This document shows, piece after piece, positions 1-9,081 of a stretch of 64,000 bases of DNA. Origin of the DNA: Yersinia rochesterensis. Its GTDB lineage: Bacteria; Pseudomonadota; Gammaproteobacteria; Enterobacterales; Enterobacteriaceae. Within the stretch, counting starts at the first letter, position 1; each line of letters opens with the position of its first letter. The stretch spans positions 682,001-746,000 of the forward strand of contig NZ_CP032482.1 in assembly GCF_003600645.1 (NCBI RefSeq), in the 5' to 3' direction. The translations under genes and the position numbers were made by a program. The notes under the pieces were generated by a model. That model saw only the letters and a list, made by a program, of their open reading frames with translations, did no database searches and had not been told where the DNA came from.

Positions 1-812
1 AAGTACGCAAAGGCGATACTATTCGTTTGCTAGCCAGTGGCGAGCAAGCGGGTGAAGCCTTGGATGCTTTTATGCTGCTGGCGCATCAGCACTTTGGCGA
101 ATTGGTCACCACCACTGACAGCGGATTTACTGGTGTAATGGTTCCGCGTGGGATTATCACCGCGCCAATATTCCAGTGGCTACCTGCTATTCCGGTATTC
201 TTACCGCAGACAATTAATGCTGGGCAAATTGCTAACGAGCAACTGCGATTACATCAGGCTCTGGCGCATACCATGGCTGATTTACAGCAATTGGCGCAGC
301 AGGCAGAACACCAAATTAGTGCTCAGGCGGCGGCTATCTTTAATGCGCATGCCATGCTAATTGATGATGAAGAACTCTATCTGGCGATGGATCGGCGGAT
401 AGAACAGCAGTTAGTGTGTGCAGAGTCGGCATTACAGGATGAGTTAATGAGCATGGCGGCAGACTATTTGGCTCTGGATGATGACTATCTGCGCGTCCGC
501 GAACTGGATATTCGCGATATTCTGAATCGTACTCTGGGCCATTTGACGGGGCTACCGCCAGTCGCCCTTACCCTAGACCGTGAAATTTTGTTATTAGCTG
601 AGGAGCTATTCCCGTCACAAATGATTGGGCTGAATCGCCAGCAAGTAAAAGGAATTTGTTTAAGTAAGGGAAATATTTTCTCTCACAGCGCCATTTTGTC
701 CACCGAATTAGATATTCCGATGTTAGTGGGTGCTACTGGTTGCCTTGAAAGCCGCCATAATGGCCAAAAAGCCCTATTAGATACCGCCACTGGAGAACTC
801 AAACTCCAGTGA
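1..812 (+). CDS. dhaM: DhaM, phosphoryl-transfer subunit of PTS-dependent dihydroxyacetone kinase (5' truncated by window edge)
   Basis: The reading frame is already open at base 3, so the start and the EIIA-like domain lie outside the window. What remains is the end of an HPr-like domain (GDTIRLLASGEQAGEALDAF) and a full enzyme I N-terminal-like domain. The latter has the RELDIRDILNRTLGHL helix and the phospho-histidine loop around FSHSAIL, about 35 residues from the end. In the family, DhaM passes phosphate from PEP via HPr to ADP bound on DhaL, which then phosphorylates dihydroxyacetone on DhaK, in the cytoplasm. dhaK and dhaL presumably lie upstream. The regulator gene dhaR is 8.8 kb away, beyond an unrelated cluster. 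The assignment is firm; only the N-terminal part is unseen. Confidence 0.9.
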   Translation, partial: VRKGDTIRLLASGEQAGEALDAFMLLAHQHFGELVTTTDSGFTGVMVPRGIITAPIFQWLPAIPVFLPQTINAGQIANEQLRLHQALAHTMADLQQLAQQAEHQISAQAAAIFNAHAMLIDDEELYLAMDRRIEQQLVCAESALQDELMSMAADYLALDDDYLRVRELDIRDILNRTLGHLTGLPPVALTLDREILLLAEELFPSQMIGLNRQQVKGICLSKGNIFSHSAILSTELDIPMLVGATGCLESRHNGQKALLDTATGELKLQ

Positions 813-844
813 GCGGTATTGCCCTGAGTCAACTTAACGCTTTG

Positions 845-875
845 AAATGGCAGCCTTAATTTAGGGCTGCTATTT
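845..875. terminator. Bidirectional hairpin between convergent dhaM and the glycosyltransferase gene
   Basis: The arms AAATGGCAGCC and GGGCTGCTATTT pair around a short AT loop that contains the stop codon of the minus-strand gene. One G-U wobble interrupts the stem. The A/T ends of the arms give weak U-tracts both ways, fitting a shared terminator for the two converging transcripts. Confidence 0.55.
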
Positions 876-2211
876 GTGGAATTAAACTACGCAGTGGCGT
901 CAAAATCTGGGTTTTCCAGTTATATTGCTCTTCTATTAGTGTGGCGCTTGCATGCCGGATGGTCTCTATTTCAAACTCCGTTAATTGGCCGATATGGTGG
1001 ATGACCTCCGCTAAATGAGCAGCATCTCCTGGAATATGTAGGAACCCATTAATACCGTGCTCAACTTGCTCACTCAGCCCCCCTGAGTCGGCGACAACTA
1101 ATATAGCCCCCTGCTTTCTGGCTAACCAGCGTGATTCCATAGGAATTAATCCATTCGGTTCATTTTCGGCAGAAAGAACGCACACGCGGGTATTACGCCA
1201 CTGAATTAGGCAAGCCATCAGTTCGCGATCAAACGAATTTATAATCGAAGTGCGTACATCCAACTGGCTAGCTAATACTGATAATTCCGGTAAAACAGGA
1301 TCACTCACGATTACGGCATGGATATCATTACCCAGGTAATTGGCTGCCTTCAGTAACAAATCATAGCGCTTATAATACACGCCTCTCCCTAACGTAATAG
1401 CCAGTGGGTATTCGAGTGATATTCCATAAGAAGATAGAGTGCTGCAGATTTCTTGTTCACTGCGTATTCGGAACCAGGGGTCATTGATATTTATCCCGGC
1501 GGGAACCGGTATAAATGTGTGTGGATCGGCACCATATTGTGAAACTAAATGATTAGCCAAAAAGTTGCTGATAGCACCGATTTTAATATTAGCATCAACC
1601 TTTGCCCATTGAATGGGTAATGATTCAGCCATAAGCCGTTCGGGATTGGGTAGTGGCATTTCATGATTAAATGCGGTGCCGTGAGAAACATAAATAACCT
1701 TTAAATTTATCTCTTCTGCTGCGGTATGTAAGCTGGCAATTAAAGGCGTAAATGAGAATGGCAGTTCATGACAGAATGCCAGGGTAATATCGTAATTTTC
1801 GCTGATATCAATAATTTTTGCAGCAGCAGCGGCCGAGGATATTTTCCAGTTTTGTATGTCGCCAAGAAAAGCATCACCGTAGGGCCATAAACACCCCGTC
1901 GCATTCCCTAATGTCATGTTTGGTACAGTAGAGAATGTACCGCCCATTTCATGAATTTTCTCTATATAATGGGCGTGACTATCAGCATCAAAAAAAATAT
2001 TATATTTGCTGTATGCAATCTCAATAAAATGTGGCTCTAGCCAGATGTCATGAATAGACAATAAATCTACAATATCAGGAAGTGCTTGAATTTGCCCTCT
2101 AATATAAGAGCCGACACCACCAACAAAAATTTGAACCCCTTCTGTAGATAGATGAATAACACCTATTTTAAAGTTGTTTTTTTTGTGAAGTGGAAATATG
2201 TTTCCTTGCAT
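856..2211 (-). CDS. Glycosyltransferase, GT4-like (last gene of accessory cluster)
   Basis: 451 residues with the two-domain GT-B plan. The N-terminal half has a glycine-rich GGVGSYIRG loop at about residue 31. The C-terminal half has the nucleotide-sugar region ITLGRGVYYKRYDLLLKAA and a perfect EX7E motif (EPNGLIPME), followed by DSGGLSEQVEHGINGFL, all typical of retaining GT4 enzymes. It should move a sugar from a nucleotide donor to an unknown acceptor in the cytoplasm. No signal peptide or membrane segment is visible. The start is ATG with GAGGG eight bases upstream. It lies 53 bp after the carbamoyltransferase gene and is the last of six co-directional genes, so it most likely works on the same product. 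The acceptor cannot be read from the sequence. The polysaccharide-modification alternative is weaker because no flippase or polymerase gene is nearby. Confidence 0.8.
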   Translation of the reverse strand: MQGNIFPLHKKNNFKIGVIHLSTEGVQIFVGGVGSYIRGQIQALPDIVDLLSIHDIWLEPHFIEIAYSKYNIFFDADSHAHYIEKIHEMGGTFSTVPNMTLGNATGCLWPYGDAFLGDIQNWKISSAAAAAKIIDISENYDITLAFCHELPFSFTPLIASLHTAAEEINLKVIYVSHGTAFNHEMPLPNPERLMAESLPIQWAKVDANIKIGAISNFLANHLVSQYGADPHTFIPVPAGININDPWFRIRSEQEICSTLSSYGISLEYPLAITLGRGVYYKRYDLLLKAANYLGNDIHAVIVSDPVLPELSVLASQLDVRTSIINSFDRELMACLIQWRNTRVCVLSAENEPNGLIPMESRWLARKQGAILVVADSGGLSEQVEHGINGFLHIPGDAAHLAEVIHHIGQLTEFEIETIRHASATLIEEQYNWKTQILTPLRSLIPQIAALN

Positions 2212-2264
2212 ATAACCCTCGGAATTTTAACGAGAAATATGATTTATAGATATGTAATTATTAG

Positions 2265-3971
2265 TCAGGAACTTATCTTCTTCGATACTCTATAATTATT
2301 GATAAATAAAAGATCTAAACCACAATTCAAAAATAAATCAATCGCATCCTTTGGCGTTTCTACTATGGGCATACCTTTAGTATTCAGTGAGGTGTTAAGC
2401 AAAATAGGTATTTTAGTCTCTTCAAAAAAACAGGTTATCAATTTATGAAATTTTCTATTGATATCCTTTTTAACAGTTTGAACACGAGCACTGCCATCGA
2501 CATGGACAATTGAGGGGAGGTCAGCTCGGTATTGTTCTTTTACCTCGGCAATATATAGCATGTAGTCACTGTCATGACTCAAATGGAAATAGTCATGCAC
2601 TTTCTCACACAACACCGCGGGAGCAAAAGGTCGGAAATCCTCGCGAAACTTCACATTGGCATTAATGTGATCTCTCATCTGTGAGCTGCGGGGGTCTGCT
2701 AAAATACTTCTATTACCTAAGGCGCGTGGCCCAAACTCTGACTCCCCCTGAAACCAGGCAATGACCTGACCAGATGCAATGGAATCGGCCGCCATGGTTT
2801 CAATATCTTCACAATAAGTGTATTCAATTTTATCAGTATATTTTTCAAGTTCTGTCACTACGCTAATATCATTATAGTTTTTTCCAAAATATGTTGAACC
2901 AGAATGTTTAACCCGCTCTTTCTTGAGGACTTCCAGCCAACCATAATAACAACACCCGATAGAAAGCCCATTATCACCAGCCGCAGGTTGGATATATAAA
3001 TTATCGAACTTACATTCATTAATGAGTTTTTCATTCGCCGTGGCATTTAACGCAACTCCACCGGCATAAGCAAAGTTCGCCATAGGATGAAGTTGGTAAT
3101 AATAGTTAAACAGGTAAAATAAGGCTTCTTCAAGTTTATTTTGTGCCCAATGCGCCAGATCTGCATAATATTGGAAGTTATCTTGAAAATGTGTCGGATG
3201 AGTATTCAGGAATGGGTCTATATTTGTCCACCAATCATTACGCAGTATCACTTTCCCTGAATTGAAAAAGAAAGGTTGCCAGCTAATAATATTTGCTCTT
3301 CCATAGGGAGCTAGGCCCATTAATTTACCAGCACAGTCAAGTTCACCAAAAATATACAAGGCTATTCCTTCGTAAAATTCCCCAATAGAGTTTTCTATTT
3401 CCCATGTTGAAACGGGATAGGTTTTTCTGTCCTTTCTGTTAACCCAGCGAGAAAAGTCTTTAAATATCGGCATCATTTTCCCATTTTGATAGACATAATA
3501 ACTACATGTTTCCCAGTAGCGGTACCGATTATTAATATGAATATTACCTGTACCGGAGATACTCGTAATCATGTCATTACAATTATCTACACTGCCACCA
3601 TGTCCATCAATAACGACAACACCCATATCATCATATGGGGATGTGCCTATTGCACTATAAGCATGAGCTAAATGATGGGAAAGTGTTACAACAGGAACCA
3701 TGGGGGGGAGTTCCCTGTTTTTTCTATATTCTAATTGATCGCTAAAAAGTGGGTTGTGAGAGTTTTGTTCTACAATTAATGAAAGATCATTATATTCAAT
3801 ACCTGCGGCATCTAAACAATACTGAATAGTCATATTGTCATTAAATCCATCATGCTTTATTCTTGATATTCTTTCTTTTTCAATTGCAAATATAATCTCC
3901 CCATCCTTCATTAGACAGGTTGAGCCATCGTGGGATAAAACTGTACCAAGAATGTAAATTGGTTTTTTCAT
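2265..3971 (-). CDS. Carbamoyltransferase of the NodU/CmcH/TobZ family
   Basis: 568 residues. The N-terminal Kae1-like half shows HHLAHAYSA and VVVIDGHGG; the C-terminal half has WFQGESEFGPRALGNRSIL, FREDFRPFAPAVL, SARVQTV and ILLNTSLNTKGMPIVETP, the family signature including the YrdC-like carbamoyl-adenylate part. Known members use carbamoyl phosphate and ATP to place an O-carbamoyl group on a sugar or hydroxyl of Nod factor, cephamycin, tobramycin or polyoxin-type molecules. That makes this gene the strongest pointer to a secondary-metabolite role for the cluster. The start is ATG with AAGGA eight bases upstream. A 12-bp sequence repeated three times lies just before its ribosome binding site. 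It is AT-rich compared with the flanking dha genes, which suggests acquisition by transfer (inference). The substrate is unknown. Confidence 0.92.
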   Translation of the reverse strand: MKKPIYILGTVLSHDGSTCLMKDGEIIFAIEKERISRIKHDGFNDNMTIQYCLDAAGIEYNDLSLIVEQNSHNPLFSDQLEYRKNRELPPMVPVVTLSHHLAHAYSAIGTSPYDDMGVVVIDGHGGSVDNCNDMITSISGTGNIHINNRYRYWETCSYYVYQNGKMMPIFKDFSRWVNRKDRKTYPVSTWEIENSIGEFYEGIALYIFGELDCAGKLMGLAPYGRANIISWQPFFFNSGKVILRNDWWTNIDPFLNTHPTHFQDNFQYYADLAHWAQNKLEEALFYLFNYYYQLHPMANFAYAGGVALNATANEKLINECKFDNLYIQPAAGDNGLSIGCCYYGWLEVLKKERVKHSGSTYFGKNYNDISVVTELEKYTDKIEYTYCEDIETMAADSIASGQVIAWFQGESEFGPRALGNRSILADPRSSQMRDHINANVKFREDFRPFAPAVLCEKVHDYFHLSHDSDYMLYIAEVKEQYRADLPSIVHVDGSARVQTVKKDINRKFHKLITCFFEETKIPILLNTSLNTKGMPIVETPKDAIDLFLNCGLDLLFINNYRVSKKISS

Positions 3972-4000
3972 AATTAATATCCTTATTAATTTATAACAGA

Positions 4001-4034
4001 GTTAGTTAAGTCGTTAGTTAAGTCGTTAGTTAAG
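4001..4034. repeat. Three tandem copies of a 12-bp unit between the GMC and carbamoyltransferase genes
   Basis: GTTAGTTAAGTC occurs twice in full and then as a 10-base third copy. The block fills the gap between the stop of the GMC gene (the third copy holds the TAA) and the region just upstream of the carbamoyltransferase ribosome binding site. Copy number would change the spacing between two co-transcribed genes without changing either protein. Confidence 0.9.
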
Positions 4035-5528
4035 TAAATAAGCGAGCCTACGTGATATCGCGAGTGTTGTTAATGATGGATTAGCTGCGCCTGGTCGTGG
4101 GAATGTACTTGGGCCGATAGCAAATAGATTCTTAATATGATTAAATTCATGATTGTTATTTAATATTTCACCTAAGGGTAAAGTGCTACTTTCATGATTT
4201 TCTGTCCCTAGAGGGCTAATCCAAGTTATGGGCACATTGTAATTGGCGATCCTTGATGGTGAAAAAAACTGGTTGTGCACATCTCCCATAGTGCGGGCAT
4301 GAATAATAAATCCCGCTTCAAAATCTAAAGGTTCAAATGGGATTTTTGTATCATTACATACATCACGCCAAAATATATTTAATTCATCTTTTTCTTTTTG
4401 TATTAGACTGTTGTCAACATCACTGAAATCACACGCAATAGTTAATGGCATGACGTCATCACTTGTCTCTACACTGATATTCCCGTGATTGGAGGGTATT
4501 TGCTCACCCATTGTCCATACTTCTAATTCAATGCCAAAATCTGATTCACTGACAGTAAAAAATAAATTAAATCTCTCCCCAGATAAACTAGGGCTAAAAA
4601 ATATAGTGTCGGGATGACTCTCAATTAACTTCCCAATTCTTTCCGGGGCTTTATTGTATTCAAAGGTGACATTAAATCCCTGTACTATATGATCAACAAC
4701 GCCTGTTATTTTTTTCTCGATTAAATTACCAGAGTCGTAAAGTGCTTGAATGGCTAAGCGTGAATTTTCAATGGTGCCTAAAGCAAGAACGCATTTATCC
4801 GCTAGCACATCGTATATCCTATTGTTCTTTATATTTCTTAATTTAGCCCCTATACATTTACCATTTCTAATAATAAGGGATTCAGCTTCATACTCAGATA
4901 TGATAAGAGGGAGGTCACTGTATGGGGTGTCTTCTTTCCAATAGGATAATGGGGAGTAAGCCTCCCAACGGCCAGATTCCCCCAATATTTTAGTGACTTG
5001 AGGGGTTATCTTAAATTCAAAGCCAGCAAAATTTAAAGAATAGTTAGCATCATAGCTCTTTTCTGCCCATGCTAATATTTCGGACTGTACCTGTGTATAG
5101 AGAGGGGGGCCTTCTAACCAGCTTTCTGTTAAATCACTGACAATTTTTGCAGGCCAATATTCGAGAATTTCGGCTTCTATTGGTAAAATAACACCATGCC
5201 AATAGAGTGATCGGCCACCCACTCTTCGTCGTAAGCATGTTCCTTTTGAAAAATGAGGTTCACTTAAGGAGCACCATGAGCGGTAAGCATATTTATCTAA
5301 GTCTTCATTCTTCCAAAACTCATTAGCTCGTTGATATTCTTCGCCTGCATTTATATGATTGCAATCGTCAGCGGGGCCGGCCTCTATAACAACAACATTT
5401 TCAACTTTTCTATTGTTTAAATGTTTGGCTAATTCTAATCCTGACATTCCTCCACCTAATATCAGAATATTAACTCTGTCAGGGATCTCTGTCATCTTTG
5501 TGGGTGTTATCGAATCTATATTTTTCAT
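4026..5528 (-). CDS. GMC-type FAD-dependent oxidoreductase
   Basis: 500 residues. The N-terminal dinucleotide-binding fold has ILILGGGMSGLELAKHL at about residue 25 and an acidic end at VVVIEAG. A second conserved segment is RRRVGGRSLYWHG. The C-terminus has the GMC_oxred_C pattern LFAIGPSTFPRPGAANPSLT ahead of the last helix. Enzymes of this class oxidise alcohols, often sugars or cyclitols, using FAD; in aminoglycoside pathways they oxidise a 6'-hydroxyl. No signal peptide is visible, so action is cytoplasmic. It lies 25 bp after a glycosyltransferase gene and 54 bp before the carbamoyltransferase gene. The start has GAGGA about eight bases upstream. Family assignment is good; the substrate is unknown. 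Confidence 0.82.
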   Translation of the reverse strand: MKNIDSITPTKMTEIPDRVNILILGGGMSGLELAKHLNNRKVENVVVIEAGPADDCNHINAGEEYQRANEFWKNEDLDKYAYRSWCSLSEPHFSKGTCLRRRVGGRSLYWHGVILPIEAEILEYWPAKIVSDLTESWLEGPPLYTQVQSEILAWAEKSYDANYSLNFAGFEFKITPQVTKILGESGRWEAYSPLSYWKEDTPYSDLPLIISEYEAESLIIRNGKCIGAKLRNIKNNRIYDVLADKCVLALGTIENSRLAIQALYDSGNLIEKKITGVVDHIVQGFNVTFEYNKAPERIGKLIESHPDTIFFSPSLSGERFNLFFTVSESDFGIELEVWTMGEQIPSNHGNISVETSDDVMPLTIACDFSDVDNSLIQKEKDELNIFWRDVCNDTKIPFEPLDFEAGFIIHARTMGDVHNQFFSPSRIANYNVPITWISPLGTENHESSTLPLGEILNNNHEFNHIKNLFAIGPSTFPRPGAANPSLTTLAISRRLAYLLN

Positions 5529-5553
5529 TATGCATCCTCTAGTAGGAAAGTTT

Positions 5554-6996
5554 TTATTTAAAAACCAATGGTTTTAAATTAAAACCATATAATTCTCTTT
5601 GTAATTTATATATAAACTCTAGCCATGGGCCTTTAGGGAATTTTGATTGAATAAGAATTTTATTTTTGTCTAAACGCATTTTAATAGCTGCATCTCCAGC
5701 CGCATGCATGCGCATCCATTCAAATAACTGTTGTGCGGCATCTTCAGGGGAGGCCGGATTGACTTTTATATGGTGATATTCGGAACCATAGAATTCAGTG
5801 AACGCGGTATATTCTGTCACAGCACAAGGGACACCAGCGATGGCTGCAAGCGCGGGTCCTAAACCGACACTTTCAACATTTTCTACATTTGGAGTAAATA
5901 AAACTGCACCCGATAGAACATGACATATTATGAGTAAATCTATTTCATCTAAAAACCATTTATTATTTTTATTCTTATAAGTTTGCAATGGGACTTCATC
6001 TAAAAAAATAATGTCATCATTAAGATGCAATACATCAACTTGTTCCTTTAGGAAATTTGCATATTCAGGATCTTCGTTAATACTTCCAAATATAAGTAGC
6101 TTAGGAGAGCATAAATTTTTTGATTTATAAATCTCAATGAGTGCGCCAAATAGATTAATTGATATCTCTATACCTTTGACTCTAAATACCCTTACAGGAA
6201 CAATAATAACAGATGAACCTTTGGTTATGTTATGTTGATTTAAAAACTCACTATGAGTTTTATTGAAAGAATATTTATCTATAGAAGGTAATATATTGGG
6301 GATAATGTCTGCTGTCAGTTCCGTTGGATAGTTTCTACATTCATTCTCCAGTGCCTCAGATGCGACTATCCATTTAGTGTGGGAGTTATTCTGAGGTATT
6401 GGAGTCAAAATATTAGGGTTTTGGGGATATAATCGTTTGGTATTCTCATAAATAGCATAGCTACCAAAAATATCATGTTCCCAGAAAATGACACCGCCAT
6501 GGCCTTTTTTTTCAAAATAATTTTTTGCAGCATTATGGATAGCCAAGTTAACCGGGACTGCATCAGAGAGTGTCATATTCAAACAAAAAACCCAGTCAAC
6601 ACTATTATCCTCAAGCCAATTAATAAAATAATCCTTATAGTATTCAGAAATTAAATTTATTTTCTTTTGAACATCAATTATCTCTGCTTCAGTTAAATGC
6701 TCATATTTAGCTACTTTTTTCCTTATATTGATTAAATCACTACCAAAGTCCTCATTACACATTGAGTATTGATAAAAAGAACTGAGTTTCATCCATGTTG
6801 GGTAGTGTGACTCAGCATTACCGTGAGGGAAAAAATTAACTTTATCTGGTCGCCATGAAAACCCAAGATCTGTGGGTATTTCATTCATTATCATATTATG
6901 CTTTATAGCTATTTCAGCCGCATTTCTAAAAATGGTTAATAAACCGCTTGTTGGCAGACCATCTCCGGATATAACTGCCCATTTCATTTTGTCCAT
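5554..6996 (-). CDS. Second glycosyltransferase, GT-B fold
   Basis: 480 residues. The N-terminus WAVISGDGLPTSGLLTIFRNAAEIA resembles the acceptor-domain loop of GT4 enzymes. The C-terminal half has IVPVRVFRVKGIEISINLF, LLIFGSINED and VESVGLGPALAAIAGVPCAV in the place of the usual donor-site motifs. The EX7E motif is degraded: the second glutamate is not at its expected position, so this enzyme is divergent and its activity is less sure than that of the glycosyltransferase at 856-2211. The start is ATG with AGGAAAAG upstream; a second in-frame ATG lies three codons on. The gap to the transporter gene is only 15 bp. The protein is rich in Asn, Ile and Lys, in line with the low GC of this cluster. 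Confidence 0.65.
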   Translation of the reverse strand: MDKMKWAVISGDGLPTSGLLTIFRNAAEIAIKHNMIMNEIPTDLGFSWRPDKVNFFPHGNAESHYPTWMKLSSFYQYSMCNEDFGSDLINIRKKVAKYEHLTEAEIIDVQKKINLISEYYKDYFINWLEDNSVDWVFCLNMTLSDAVPVNLAIHNAAKNYFEKKGHGGVIFWEHDIFGSYAIYENTKRLYPQNPNILTPIPQNNSHTKWIVASEALENECRNYPTELTADIIPNILPSIDKYSFNKTHSEFLNQHNITKGSSVIIVPVRVFRVKGIEISINLFGALIEIYKSKNLCSPKLLIFGSINEDPEYANFLKEQVDVLHLNDDIIFLDEVPLQTYKNKNNKWFLDEIDLLIICHVLSGAVLFTPNVENVESVGLGPALAAIAGVPCAVTEYTAFTEFYGSEYHHIKVNPASPEDAAQQLFEWMRMHAAGDAAIKMRLDKNKILIQSKFPKGPWLEFIYKLQRELYGFNLKPLVFK

Positions 6997-7011
6997 TATC
7001 TTTTCCTAATA

Positions 7012-8175
7012 TCAACTATCCAGTCGAATTGATTTTTCTGCTAAAATATTAATTAACGAAAATATTAATACACAAACAATCAGTATGGCGATAAAAGCTA
7101 TTCTCAGTGATGTCAAATCTGCTAATAAGCCGATTAAAGGAGGCGTAATCAGTAAACCAACTCTTGACATCCAAGTGGCGAAAGTAATCCCACTTGTTGC
7201 ATTTATATTAGGTAATTGTCCAATAAAAGATATTGTTAGCGGGAATATAACAGATATTCCTAATCCAATGAGAGAAAAACCAAGGATTGTAATGATTGTG
7301 GAATAAAAGCTTATTATTAAAATTATCCCAAGTATAGATAATATAAGTCCATATCTTAAAATGGTCATTTTACCAAATTTATTTGTAAAGTGATCGCCGA
7401 AAATACGACCAATCACTATACATATTTGGCAAGTAAGGTAAGGTAAACCAGAAATGACTGATGAAACATTATAAATTTCCTTCATATATATTGCACCCCA
7501 GATACTCGCGGTTTCCTCTATACTGCATGTAAATACCAGTATAATTAAGGCTATGATATAGAGTTGTATTTCTGATAGTCTTGTCCCTCTTGAGGTATTT
7601 TTACGAAGAGAAAACTTACTCTGTAAATATTCTGTTTTAAATAATAGAATATAAATAACTAACATTATTAAATTTAAAGTGAGTAATGTAAGGTTAAATT
7701 CCTCCATTGAAAACCCTAACCCAATGGCCGTTACTGCAATAAGTCCTCCCCAGATTGTACCAATACTGCCAGCACCATGAAGCCGATTAATCAAACTTTT
7801 CCCATAAGATTGTTGTATATTGAGAGCCTGTACATTGATACAAGTGTCTCCCCAAGAGTCAAAAACGCCGAATATAAAAAGTAATAATGTTATTTCATAC
7901 CATGATGATGAAAATGCGACTGTTGATATGAAAATGATTAAAAATAGAAAAGTTACATTTGTTGCTAAATATAACCCAATGAAATTTATAAATTTCTTGG
8001 CGAATAATCCAAAAATTATTGATCCGGCTGGAATAGCTGAGATCATAATGCCAACCATATAATTACTGAGATTGAATTTTTCTTTTAAATCTGGAATCCA
8101 TGGAACCAAGCTGGCATAAGTGACACCATGGATAAAAAAGAGTAACGATAATATGATACTTTGTTTTTTTTGCAT
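7012..8175 (-). CDS. MFS transporter, YbjJ-like, probable exporter of the cluster product
   Basis: 387 residues with about twelve hydrophobic segments and short loops. The segment VFDSWGDTCINVQALNIQQSYGKSLINRLHGAGSIG corresponds to the loop region of YbjJ-type major facilitator proteins. As the only transporter among the six genes, it is the natural candidate for export of, or self-protection from, the small molecule made here, but uptake cannot be excluded. No good Shine-Dalgarno sequence precedes the ATG at 8175, so translation may be weak or coupled to the upstream oxygenase gene 39 bp away. Very AT-rich codon use. Confidence 0.8.
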   Translation of the reverse strand: MQKKQSIILSLLFFIHGVTYASLVPWIPDLKEKFNLSNYMVGIMISAIPAGSIIFGLFAKKFINFIGLYLATNVTFLFLIIFISTVAFSSSWYEITLLLFIFGVFDSWGDTCINVQALNIQQSYGKSLINRLHGAGSIGTIWGGLIAVTAIGLGFSMEEFNLTLLTLNLIMLVIYILLFKTEYLQSKFSLRKNTSRGTRLSEIQLYIIALIILVFTCSIEETASIWGAIYMKEIYNVSSVISGLPYLTCQICIVIGRIFGDHFTNKFGKMTILRYGLILSILGIILIISFYSTIITILGFSLIGLGISVIFPLTISFIGQLPNINATSGITFATWMSRVGLLITPPLIGLLADLTSLRIAFIAILIVCVLIFSLINILAEKSIRLDS

Positions 8176-8214
8176 TTTATATAGTCATTAAATTTATTTT
8201 GCATGAGGTTATAA

Positions 8215-9081
8215 TTACAATATATAATTAAAATCAAATCCTAATATATTTCTATATCCTGTTTTTATTGATGGTTTCTTTAACTTTATAGGTGTTACCT
8301 GATGCCAAATAGTTGAGTTTTTATCTATGTGGAATAGCCCCTCACCCGGTTCTAATGTGTGTGATTTAATAACTTCATCTTTTTCTGTACAGTAAAGTTT
8401 GCTCGCCCCGCCTTCAATATTATATTTATCAATAACTAATGCGGATACAATATAGTCGCTACCATCCTGATGTAAACCTTCAGGTGAATTGGACACTGAG
8501 TGTATTGAGCTATCAATAATCAACGATACTTGATGACAAGTGACTTCAATTTTTTTTATTTCTCGCTTAGGTTCACATTCACACAGCATTTCTACAAAAC
8601 TCTTAATCAGTATCTTTAATGTCGGAGATTCGGCTGCGGCCTGATCCATAGGAGGAAAGTGACGTATTAATTGCCTTAAATCTAACTGATGGTCAGCATG
8701 TTGAGTAAAGTTGATTAATGCGGGCAGGTCAATATTATTGATCACCCATTTATTATCGATATATTCAACAATGAATTGACAGATTCCTCTTTTTCTAAAG
8801 GCCTTATAGGCGTAAAAGATTTTTTTATCAGGTACCGATAAAGTAGATATCAGTGCCTGGATACCCTTGGGGGGCAACTTGTCATCAAGATAGCGTTGTG
8901 CCTCCTGAAGAATTACTTTTCTATTTCCAAAACATTTACTGATAAGAAATCTCAATTGAGATAATTTTATATCATTAGTGTCCCAATCTAGTTTTTCAAA
9001 TGATAGTTCCTTTTGAATTGATTTTATATTCACACCAAAGTCATTTATATTAAATTGAATTATTTTATATTTAATTCCCAT
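8215..9081 (-). CDS. 2-oxoglutarate/Fe(II)-dependent dioxygenase, PF10014 (isoleucine dioxygenase) type
   Basis: 288 residues from the chosen start. The iron site is visible as the HxD pair in SPEGLHQDGSDYIVSALV and the distal histidine in STIWHQVTPI, followed by GYRNILGFDF, whose arginine would bind 2-oxoglutarate. The best-studied relatives hydroxylate free amino acids, for example isoleucine at C4, so a hydroxylated amino acid is a plausible building block for the later carbamoylation and glycosylation steps (inference). The frame is open upstream to a TTG at 9147, but ATG at 9081 is preferred: it has GGCAGGA about ten bases upstream, and the extra 22 residues do not look like family sequence. 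First gene of the six-gene unit. Confidence 0.82.
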   Translation of the reverse strand: MGIKYKIIQFNINDFGVNIKSIQKELSFEKLDWDTNDIKLSQLRFLISKCFGNRKVILQEAQRYLDDKLPPKGIQALISTLSVPDKKIFYAYKAFRKRGICQFIVEYIDNKWVINNIDLPALINFTQHADHQLDLRQLIRHFPPMDQAAAESPTLKILIKSFVEMLCECEPKREIKKIEVTCHQVSLIIDSSIHSVSNSPEGLHQDGSDYIVSALVIDKYNIEGGASKLYCTEKDEVIKSHTLEPGEGLFHIDKNSTIWHQVTPIKLKKPSIKTGYRNILGFDFNYIL

